A stretch of DNA of 7,605 bases from Euryarchaeota archaeon UBA103 (lineage in GTDB: Archaea; Thermoplasmatota; Poseidoniia; Poseidoniales; Thalassarchaeaceae): NCBI GenBank assembly GCA_002506825.1, contig DAYH01000012.1, positions 1-7,605 of the forward strand, written 5' to 3'. Below are positions 1 through 6,556 of this stretch, piece after piece; positions within the stretch are counted from its first letter, which is position 1; the number at the start of each line of letters is the position of its first letter. Below the pieces are notes generated by a model. It was not told the origin of the DNA. It was given only the letters and a program-made list of their open reading frames with translations, and searched no databases. Made by a program: the position numbers and the translations under genes.

Positions 1-1394
1 CAAACTCGGGCGAATCGAATGAGGATTTCTCTTTTGGAATGCAGCTGGAGGCAAACGCACCTTTCGACCTGGTTGTTGAGTCGAGTCACGGAGATGGCTC
101 TCTTGAGGCCCCTCCATGGGTTCATGGCGTATCATTCAGCGCGGCACCATCTGGGATATCGGATGGCTTCCATCTAAGGACATGGATACCTGATTTGCCC
201 CCTGTAGTGGATATGGCAGTTACTAGGTCAGTAGAGGGAGAATCTCAAGACTGGGAGGTGATGCTTGCTTTGGACGGCTGGATCCCCGCTCATAGTGAAA
301 TGATGATCCAAGCGAGAGGGATAAACGGACAGGATCTTCTCATGACGCTAAACGGACTTGAGGTAGGGAAGCCCACTGGGATGCTAGTGGACGCTACCTT
401 CGAATTCGAGACAGTTGCCGGTATCACGGAGGTCTCCACCTCTGCACACTATTCCATGACTGAAAGGCTTGACTGGGCACATGTTCTGCTGATCAACAGA
501 GACGCTGGAAGTCGTACAGAGATAATGATTGACGAAATTCCCGAGGTTGTCGACATCACTGCAAGTCTGGGAACAGCCGTTTCGATAGACATGACAGTTC
601 CCGACCTGTACCTCAGAGACGATGGCGTAGGAATCAACTCGATTATGATGCAACAGATGCAGTGGCTAGACTCGGCATGGTGGCCAGCTACAATCTTCCT
701 AACTGATGTGCCAGGATCGATCAACCTAACTACTGAGCCAGATACAAATTTTGACATTACCGAGAGTCTAGCTTTCCAAGGAATACCAATTCTAGATTAT
801 CGCGCGTCCGGAGACGGCATGTCACTTTACATCGAGGCATTTGGGAGGGCAATCAATACCAAGGGAGACATAATCCTACTCGCAGAAGGAATGACTGATA
901 GTCTACAGATCAAGCCTGTCGACGGGTTTGGGCTGAATATCCGCTCTGGAGGGGAAGGCGTGGAAACTATTTACATCAGGTCCAGCAATATTCCCACGAC
1001 CCCTCCAGTGACTATGGAGGAAATGGAGGCACTCGGGGAGAACCTCAAGAGTGCCACAATACACATCCATGAAGTAGGTAGAATTTCATCTACCTTGCCC
1101 GGCTATCCAGTGATAGAGCTTTCAGAAGTACAAGGGGGCAGGATAATCATATCTGCAAGAGCAACCGCGGAGATTGGTGGTCAGGAGTTCGATCTAAGGG
1201 GAGTTCTATTGGATGCCCAGACAACCGCAGGAATCCCTACTGCGACCACCATTGGTATCAATGGCCTAGCCTCTGATCTCTCTATTCTGAATATGATTCC
1301 AGGATTTGAAGGAGAAACTCAGCACATCATGGTGGTGGAGCCGGTTTCTTCGGGGATAATGACACTGCTTGCTACTTTCTTGGGAGGGAGCTGA
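1..1394 (+). CDS. Large beta-rich surface protein of unknown function, C-terminal part (5' partial)
   Basis: The reading frame is open from the first complete codon at nt 3 to the TGA at 1392-1394, giving 463 visible residues. The first ATG at 39 lacks a Shine-Dalgarno-like sequence and the frame continues upstream of it without a stop, so that ATG is most likely internal and the true start lies outside the window. I do not recognise the family. The visible part has no membrane helix and no cysteine. It is acidic and reads as alternating hydrophobic/polar beta strands. A motif of the type hydrophobic-x-D-(I/L/V)-P-x-x-hydrophobic-D/N-hydrophobic recurs at nt 183-212, 519-560 and 693-734, with a weaker version near 987. 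The last 15 residues are mildly hydrophobic but too short for a normal membrane span. The stop overlaps the start of the next gene, a single-pass membrane protein, so the two products may act together at the cell surface. Export is inferred from context because the N-terminus is not visible. It could instead be an intracellular beta-repeat protein. Confidence 0.8.
   Translation, partial: NSGESNEDFSFGMQLEANAPFDLVVESSHGDGSLEAPPWVHGVSFSAAPSGISDGFHLRTWIPDLPPVVDMAVTRSVEGESQDWEVMLALDGWIPAHSEMMIQARGINGQDLLMTLNGLEVGKPTGMLVDATFEFETVAGITEVSTSAHYSMTERLDWAHVLLINRDAGSRTEIMIDEIPEVVDITASLGTAVSIDMTVPDLYLRDDGVGINSIMMQQMQWLDSAWWPATIFLTDVPGSINLTTEPDTNFDITESLAFQGIPILDYRASGDGMSLYIEAFGRAINTKGDIILLAEGMTDSLQIKPVDGFGLNIRSGGEGVETIYIRSSNIPTTPPVTMEEMEALGENLKSATIHIHEVGRISSTLPGYPVIELSEVQGGRIIISARATAEIGGQEFDLRGVLLDAQTTAGIPTATTIGINGLASDLSILNMIPGFEGETQHIMVVEPVSSGIMTLLATFLGGS
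1382..1389 (+). promoter_or_regulatory. Shine-Dalgarno sequence for the 186-aa membrane protein
   Basis: The purine run GGGAGGGA contains GGAGG at 1383-1387, ending 6 nt before the ATG at 1394. It lies inside the last codons of the upstream gene. Together with the TGATG stop/start overlap it fixes the start and implies coupled translation of the two genes. Confidence 0.7.
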
Positions 1395-1954
1395 TGGGAC
1401 TTCTTGAGAGACTCCGGTCGGCCGAAGCTCCAGAGGAGACTCTGGAGGAGAAAACCGCTCACGACGCCCTAGAAATTATTGAGGACAGGATAAGCCAAAT
1501 TTCTCCTTTCAGGGTTATTTTCGCTTCGATAACTGCTTTACTGGTACTGTCAGCTTCAGTGGTTGCCTTGGTTTGGCTAGTCCCCTATGACAGGGTATCT
1601 GTGGATGTAATCTACAAGCAAGCCGGATCTAGCCACATTGTACTATCTGAGATAAACAACCAAGGTAGCAGAGCAATTGAATCAGTCTCTCTAGACCTCG
1701 TATTCATTGATTCAGAAGATATTGAAATAGAAAGAATTCATTTCGAATCAGAAAGAATACCAGCACATAAATCAGTTGCAGGAGACGAATTGGAGATGAT
1801 AGTCAATGGAGAGTCCGTATGGGAGAACTATACTATTGAAATTATTCTGACTTACGACTACTACGGAGGGAGTATCTACGAGAAAAATACCATGGAAGTG
1901 GGAGAGTGGACTCTGGAACTATTCACGATGAGGCCTCCATTGCAAATTCTATGA
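1394..1954 (+). CDS. Single-pass membrane protein with extracytoplasmic beta-sandwich-like domain, unknown function
   Basis: This 186-aa protein starts at the ATG overlapping the preceding TGA by one base. Residues 1-40 are a charged, probably helical N-terminal tail rich in Glu and Arg. Residues about 41-63 form one strongly hydrophobic helix running from VIFASI to VWLV. Residues about 66-186 are an acidic, strand-rich domain with no cysteine. Positive charge (R32, R40) just before the helix and acidic residues after it suggest N-in, C-out topology without a cleaved signal. The outside part resembles in style the small LEA/FxLYD/CARDB-type beta sandwiches often placed after one helix: an N-N-Q-G turn followed by alternating strands. 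I cannot assign a specific family. It ends with tandem in-frame stops TGA-TAA (1952-1957). Coupling to the upstream gene suggests that it anchors or partners that product. The ORF itself is very secure; the function is unknown. Confidence 0.85.
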   Translation: MGLLERLRSAEAPEETLEEKTAHDALEIIEDRISQISPFRVIFASITALLVLSASVVALVWLVPYDRVSVDVIYKQAGSSHIVLSEINNQGSRAIESVSLDLVFIDSEDIEIERIHFESERIPAHKSVAGDELEMIVNGESVWENYTIEIILTYDYYGGSIYEKNTMEVGEWTLELFTMRPPLQIL

Positions 1955-1992
1955 TAAACTGAGTTCATGTAACCCATATGCTCAAAATGGTC

Positions 1993-2005
1993 AGGAGAGG
2001 GGGAG
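1993..2005 (+). promoter_or_regulatory. Purine-rich ribosome binding region for the subtilase gene
   Basis: AGGAGAGGGGGAG spans 1993-2005. AGGAG at 1993-1997 lies 10 nt before the ATG at 2008, and GGAG at 2002-2005 lies 5 nt before the next ATG at 2011. No such sequence precedes the in-frame ATGs at 1978 and 1987. The site therefore favours 2008 or 2011 as the real start, which also gives the most compact signal peptide. Confidence 0.6.
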
Positions 2006-2007
2006 TT

Positions 2008-5000
2008 ATGATGACTAAGCGCGCCGTTGTCCTCGTACTCGCCGTCCTGCTGTTATCATATCTGCCAATATTGGGCGATGAAGACGACTCAGCCAGTCCT
2101 CAGAAAGAGGATTTGAGCCCCATTATTGAGAGAGTAGAGATTTCTCCCGATTCCAACAGTATCCGAGATTTAGGAATCCCAGTTATCTCTGACGGCTCCG
2201 AAGAAACGAGACAAGCCATCGCCCACTCTACCATAGGAACATACACCGTAGAGGGACTGATTCCCAGTACTCACATGGATCACTCACTAGCTTTTCCAAG
2301 GTCAGACCTAGCACTCGCGATTATAGACGGTCAGACCGGCCTTTGGGACTCTAGGATGGATATTCTTCAGATTGATGGAATATCAATCAGGTCAACGATA
2401 CCCCCATCGGGATACCTAATCCAAGGCACACCTGAATCGCTGGAGAGATTACAGAATCTAGAGTCAGTGGTAGCGATTCATGACGTCCCAAGCGGATTAA
2501 TGGTTCATCAATCTTTGAGAAATCCACTCTCATCTCCTGATTTCATGGTTGAGGTAATAGGCTGGAAGGGAGAAGATATGACCAGAATGGAAGACCCTGG
2601 TCTAAACTTGCATAATTCACTACTTTCGGTAGTGGACTATTTGTCCAATCCGTGGTCACCCGAGAAAGGAGTTATTTGGGGGAGCACCTCTTTCGAAAAT
2701 CTATCTAAAATAGTCTCAAATCCCTCAGTCTCGTATATTTCTCCGTTACCATTACTTATCCTCCACAACGACCAATCAAGAATAAACATGGGAATCAATA
2801 CTGTAGAAAACGCCTTCATAACAGGCCTAAATGGAAGCGGTCAGATTGTGGCTGTAGGAGATTCGGGTTTGGATGGTGATCATGGAGATTTCACCGGCAG
2901 ACTATCAGGTGTTACCTCTGTAACTCCGGGGGACTCGTCCACAGCTGACTTGAGCGATGGACATGGGACACACGTAGCGTGTACTGTTCTAGGCTCTGGG
3001 TATCGAAGCAATGGAGGGTACCAAGGAGTGGCCCCCGAGGCCGACCTCTACTTCCAAGCAATGGAAGATGATGATTCAGGGTCTCTGTATAGCTATGGAA
3101 TCAACTCCATGCTCAACTCCGCATATAACGCAGGAGCCAGGATACATACCAATAGCTGGGGCTCACAGAGTGGATTCGGCGGATATTCCACACAATCGGA
3201 GGATGCAGATGATAGAACATCGACATGGGATCAGTATTGGTCTTACGATGGGATGACTGTATTATTCGCCGCTGGTAACGAAAGGAATGACGGAGTCTCC
3301 CCTCCTGGTACTGCCAAGAACGTCATCACTGTTGGAGGTCATAAGAACAGGTACAGTGGGGCTCCAGATGAGATGTATTACTGGAGTAGCAGGGGGCCTA
3401 CAGATGATGGTAGAATCAAGCCTGATATCGTTGCTCCTGGAGACTACGTCAGGTCATGTAAATCCCAGGAGGCTACCTCTGCAGGTGGAACGTGGTCCAA
3501 TACTTGGTACATGGAATACAGTGGCACATCAATGGCAACCCCTGCCGCGGCTGGCTCCTCTGCTCTCGTCAGAGAGTACCTGACAGAAGTGATAGGAAGA
3601 CAGGCCCCCCAGGGGTCACTGGTCAAGGCTCTACTGATACTTGGGGCTAAGGATATGGGGGCCCGTGACATCCCAAACAATGACGAGGGCTGGGGAAGAG
3701 TAGACTTGGTAAATTCACTGATTCCAGACGGAGAAGTGGGTATTTTCGTTGATGACAGATCCAGGATAAAAAGCGGACAAGTGATCGATTACACTTTCGA
3801 TGTCAATACCGCAGGAAAGGAATTCAAGGCAGTGTTGACTTGGTCTGACTATCCGGGTTCTTCAAGCTCATCCATCCAGCTTAGGAATGACTTGGATTTG
3901 GAGCTGATATCTCCTGATGGGGTTACTTACATGGGCAATGTTTTCACCAACGGGCGCTCAACCCAAGGTGGTTCAAAGGACTCGGTGAATAATGTAGAAG
4001 TCATAGCTCTCGACAGTACTGCTCAAGGGATATGGACAATCAGAGTCAAGGACTCTCAGCATGGAGGCTCAAGAACCTGGCAACCATTCTCGATAGCTGT
4101 ACGTGGACACAATGTCAATGACCTGAGCCCAGATCCAACGTTCGTTCCAGACTCAATGAGTGTCTCCACCCCTATACCACAAGTAGGCGAGGAAGTACAG
4201 GTTTCAGTGTTGGTAAAGAATATAGGAGCAGGATCTGTTACCGATATACCCGTCATGGCCAGAGTCAATTCAGCTCTACTCGATGAGCAGTTGATTTCCC
4301 TCTCGCCCGGTCAAACAGAAGAGCTATTCTGGGCATGGACGCCCGAAAGTGAGGGTGATACTGCTTTCGAGTTCCTTATCGATCCGAACAATCAATTCGA
4401 TGAAATGTCAGACTCGAATAATTATCTAGGAGAGATAGTGATTGTTAGTGCGCCTGGGGTCAGAGTCTCCGCTCTCGAAGAAACACTTACGCTGGTTGAT
4501 GCATCCTCATCAACTTCAACATGGGATTTAACTCTGATAAACACCGCACTCTTTGAAACCAATGCTACGATATCAGCATCCTCTCCCATTAGAGTTCAAG
4601 ATGGTACGGAATTTGGCTGGTTCCAGTCTTTCACTTCTAACACGTTCAACCTAATGCCTGCCGAACAAGTCTCCGTTGGGATGACCATGGTTCACCCAGC
4701 TCCCCCTCCGCCAGGGACTTATTCAATGACTATATCCGGATACGACATAGAGAATGACGTACTCTCTGAAATGACACTTTACTTCGAGGTGCCCGTACTA
4801 GCCGACGCCAATGTACAATTATTGAATGAGCAGATTCTAGTTAGTCCCCTCGAATCGACCAATACACAGGTGACTATCATCAACGATGGTAATGGTGCCC
4901 AATCGTATGATGTCGAACTGGTTTCTCCTGCAGGATGGCACCTCGGTCTTGACTCAATCGGGACGTTTGAAGGTTCATCTCATGGGTCAACTGGGACGTT

Positions 5001-6492
5001 GCAGAAAGGATCAAGCAAGACAGTGGACATAACCATCAATTCTCCTGGGGCGATGATTCCATCCGGAACAACATTCGAAGCGGCTATTATTGTGCATTCC
5101 AGAGTCAGCTCTATCTCTTGGGTTCAAGATATATTCCTAATCGTCGGACCAGTAGATAATGTGTCACTTTACCCTCCTTCAGGAGAGGTCAGGACAGATA
5201 TCTCTCCAGAATCACTACTGGTCATAGATTTCTCTATTGATAATCTAGGAAATAGAGAGTGGGAACTGACCCCATACCTCATGTCAGCACCCGGAGGTTG
5301 GAACGTAGTAGAGATGAATCCAGTTACTGCTCCTGCCGGGGAGTCTGTAGATTGGTCCATGAGTCTACAAGGAAACGGACTCGCTTCCAGCGGACTAGTC
5401 CAAATCAGATTAGCAACCTCAGATGGAGTCAAAATTGATTGGAATACAACAATTGAGGTTCTATCAGCCGCCTCACCAAGGCTTCTTTTCAACCAAGTAT
5501 ACCTTCCTGACGGCTCCTCTGCTGATGAAATACTAGGCGCTGGACCCCATCCCGTTGGAGATCCAGGCTTTGATCTTCACTGGACCATATGGAACGAGGG
5601 TTCAGGTGTATGGAGGCCAACTACCAATTTAGAGCTACCAAACCAAGCATGGTCATCATCCTGCTTATCGCCCTCCTCCATATCTCCCGGGGAATCAGAC
5701 ATAATTGAGTGCCTTGTGGTAATTCCAGATGATGAGCCGGCTGGTTCAGAACCATCAATTACACTAGTAATGGAGGGTGACGGAATTGAGATCAGGGACA
5801 CGAAAACACTTCTCGTTGAACACGCCCCCAGACTATCTTGGAATCTCAATACAGAACCAGTGGCCCACGAAGGATACCTTTCCTCATACAGAGTAGATGT
5901 CACTAATACAGGTAATACCGACATTTCCCACACCCTAGACGTCATTGCCCCAAGCTCTTGGGATGCAAGGGCCATTGATGGTATCCGAGTGGTCCTCAGT
6001 CCTGGAGAATCTCGCAGTATCATTCTAGAGTTTACCCCCCCAAGTGGAAGTGATGGAACAATCTCATTGAATTTGATAAACGCCCCAGACACAGAAGGCT
6101 CCACGTTCGAAATATCTGTTGACGTAAAGCCATCCCTCGGTGGAGATGCGGGTCTGGAATCTTATCTACCGCTAATACTGGGTACGTTACTTGTATCCAT
6201 CCTCGCAGGGCTGGGTACCTACGCGTATGTCAGGACCAACGGAGACCCCATGAGCTTACTCAAGAACAAGTCTACTGTCAGGGAGAGCAGAGAACAGGAA
6301 GACTTGGACAGTGAAGAGAGCGGGGTCCCTTGTTGGATATGCAGTACAGACACCATGGTCGGTAACGCATGGGCCTGTTCATCGTGCGGAGCTAGGTATC
6401 ACAAGATAGGCCAAGTTTCCGGATGTGACATTGTTTCATTGGGAAGATGCCTTCACTGCGATGCAGAGGTCGATGATCTAGTAGAGGCTTGA
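2008..6492 (+). CDS. Membrane-anchored KP-43-like subtilisin-family (S8) serine protease with beta-sandwich stalk and cytosolic RING/PHD-like zinc finger
   Basis: Numbered from the ATG at 2008, the protein has 1494 aa; an ATG at 1978 would add 10. Residues 1-23 are a Sec signal peptide (MMTKR, then a hydrophobic core). A prodomain of about 240 residues follows, with two inhibitor-like units (135-171, 221-258). The S8 domain (about 273-572) has Asp285 in GDSGLD, His319 in HGTHVA, oxyanion Asn424 in AAGNE and Ser508 in SGTSMATP, so it should be an active endopeptidase. Residues 576-700 match the KP-43-type beta-barrel, with TWSDYPG followed by NDLDLELISPDG. A CARDB-like domain (708-812) and about five more beta-sandwich modules (814-1375) form a stalk; the last ones resemble NEW3-type domains. 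One membrane helix (1387-1408) precedes a basic/acidic linker and a Cys7His1 zinc finger (1442-1484). The protease should face outside and the finger the cytosol. Substrate is unknown; processing of surface proteins or degradation of external protein are both possible. Family assignment comes from motif recognition, not a search. Confidence 0.93.
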   Translation: MMTKRAVVLVLAVLLLSYLPILGDEDDSASPQKEDLSPIIERVEISPDSNSIRDLGIPVISDGSEETRQAIAHSTIGTYTVEGLIPSTHMDHSLAFPRSDLALAIIDGQTGLWDSRMDILQIDGISIRSTIPPSGYLIQGTPESLERLQNLESVVAIHDVPSGLMVHQSLRNPLSSPDFMVEVIGWKGEDMTRMEDPGLNLHNSLLSVVDYLSNPWSPEKGVIWGSTSFENLSKIVSNPSVSYISPLPLLILHNDQSRINMGINTVENAFITGLNGSGQIVAVGDSGLDGDHGDFTGRLSGVTSVTPGDSSTADLSDGHGTHVACTVLGSGYRSNGGYQGVAPEADLYFQAMEDDDSGSLYSYGINSMLNSAYNAGARIHTNSWGSQSGFGGYSTQSEDADDRTSTWDQYWSYDGMTVLFAAGNERNDGVSPPGTAKNVITVGGHKNRYSGAPDEMYYWSSRGPTDDGRIKPDIVAPGDYVRSCKSQEATSAGGTWSNTWYMEYSGTSMATPAAAGSSALVREYLTEVIGRQAPQGSLVKALLILGAKDMGARDIPNNDEGWGRVDLVNSLIPDGEVGIFVDDRSRIKSGQVIDYTFDVNTAGKEFKAVLTWSDYPGSSSSSIQLRNDLDLELISPDGVTYMGNVFTNGRSTQGGSKDSVNNVEVIALDSTAQGIWTIRVKDSQHGGSRTWQPFSIAVRGHNVNDLSPDPTFVPDSMSVSTPIPQVGEEVQVSVLVKNIGAGSVTDIPVMARVNSALLDEQLISLSPGQTEELFWAWTPESEGDTAFEFLIDPNNQFDEMSDSNNYLGEIVIVSAPGVRVSALEETLTLVDASSSTSTWDLTLINTALFETNATISASSPIRVQDGTEFGWFQSFTSNTFNLMPAEQVSVGMTMVHPAPPPPGTYSMTISGYDIENDVLSEMTLYFEVPVLADANVQLLNEQILVSPLESTNTQVTIINDGNGAQSYDVELVSPAGWHLGLDSIGTFEGSSHGSTGTLQKGSSKTVDITINSPGAMIPSGTTFEAAIIVHSRVSSISWVQDIFLIVGPVDNVSLYPPSGEVRTDISPESLLVIDFSIDNLGNREWELTPYLMSAPGGWNVVEMNPVTAPAGESVDWSMSLQGNGLASSGLVQIRLATSDGVKIDWNTTIEVLSAASPRLLFNQVYLPDGSSADEILGAGPHPVGDPGFDLHWTIWNEGSGVWRPTTNLELPNQAWSSSCLSPSSISPGESDIIECLVVIPDDEPAGSEPSITLVMEGDGIEIRDTKTLLVEHAPRLSWNLNTEPVAHEGYLSSYRVDVTNTGNTDISHTLDVIAPSSWDARAIDGIRVVLSPGESRSIILEFTPPSGSDGTISLNLINAPDTEGSTFEISVDVKPSLGGDAGLESYLPLILGTLLVSILAGLGTYAYVRTNGDPMSLLKNKSTVRESREQEDLDSEESGVPCWICSTDTMVGNAWACSSCGARYHKIGQVSGCDIVSLGRCLHCDAEVDDLVEA
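2410..2781 (+). repeat. Duplicated inhibitor-I9-like units in the subtilase prodomain
   Basis: Nt 2410-2520 (residues 135-171) and 2668-2781 (221-258) encode related segments sharing the pattern hydrophobic-I-x-G, a helix with L-x-x-I/L, then V-x-x-I-x-x-x-P and a closing H-x-x-x-x-R. Each fits one strand-helix-strand unit as in S8 propeptides, which act as folding chaperones and inhibitors before autocleavage. The second unit runs directly into the catalytic domain. The similarity is divergent protein-level similarity seen by eye, with no DNA repeat. Confidence 0.45.
2824..3723 (+). other. Peptidase S8 catalytic domain within the subtilase
   Basis: This segment (residues 273-572) carries the complete triad in the canonical order: Asp codon at 2860, His at 2962, Ser at 3529, and oxyanion Asn at 3277. 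Spacing and length fit a single uninterrupted catalytic domain. The usual Gly of HGTHVAG is replaced by Cys325 (codon at 2980). A second Cys484 lies in the loop after VAPGD. The immediately following barrel with its NDLDL motif places it near the KP-43 branch of S8. Confidence 0.9.
6166..6486 (+). other. Membrane helix plus cytosolic C7H1 zinc-finger tail of the subtilase
   Basis: Codons 6166-6231 encode a 22-residue hydrophobic helix (residues 1387-1408) followed by Arg and a charged linker. The tail from 6331 has eight metal-ligand candidates in the pattern C-x2-C-x11-C-x2-C-x4-H-x7-C-x7-C-x2-C (Cys1442, 1445, 1457, 1460, His1465, Cys1473, 1481, 1484). Every cysteine in the tail belongs to this pattern. 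Eight ligands suit two zinc ions, as in RING, PHD or prokaryotic binuclear treble-clef fingers. Two consecutive zinc ribbons are the main alternative. Confidence 0.75.
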
Positions 6493-6530
6493 CAACCGCA
6501 TTTCCGGCAGTCATGAGGTGCGAAGACCTT

Positions 6531-6536
6531 AGAGGG
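6531..6536 (+). promoter_or_regulatory. Possible Shine-Dalgarno sequence pointing to a GTG start at 6545
   Basis: AGAGGG ends 8 nt before an in-frame GTG at 6545, four codons upstream of the ATG at 6557. The ATG itself has no purine run at normal distance (the spacer would be 20 nt). An in-frame TAG at 6530-6532 rules out starts farther upstream. Either start keeps the signal peptide intact. Confidence 0.35.
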
Positions 6537-6556
6537 TCGGTATAGTGCGAAATACG

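Noticed and set aside
39..41. ATG at 39 as the start of the first gene
   Set aside because: The same frame is open to the window edge, no Shine-Dalgarno precedes the ATG, and no signal peptide follows it.
1978..1989. ATGs at 1978 and 1987 as the protease start
   Set aside because: No ribosome binding site precedes them, and the strong purine run lies after them, directly before ATGs at 2008/2011. They remain possible because they are in frame.
1955..1990. Imperfect inverted repeat around GAGTTCATG / CATATGCTC in the gap before the protease
   Set aside because: Three mismatches in nine positions and no supporting context.
3011..3583. Two plus-strand frames of 81 and 98 codons within the protease catalytic region
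   Set aside because: They overlap the S8 active-site coding in another frame; the main frame carries the conserved motifs.
5577..6104. A 175-codon open frame on the minus strand, and other minus-strand frames of 60-140 codons
   Set aside because: All lie opposite clearly real coding sequence with recognisable domains or signal peptides, lack ribosome binding sites, and their translations show no fold-like pattern.
6525..6538. GACC-TTAGAG-GGTC hairpin as a terminator or attenuator after the protease gene
   Set aside because: The stem is only four base pairs with no T-tract after it; expected by chance.
6541..6546. TATAGT as an archaeal TATA box for the last gene
   Set aside because: It is only 11 nt before the ATG, so transcription would start inside the signal peptide; no BRE-like purines precede it.
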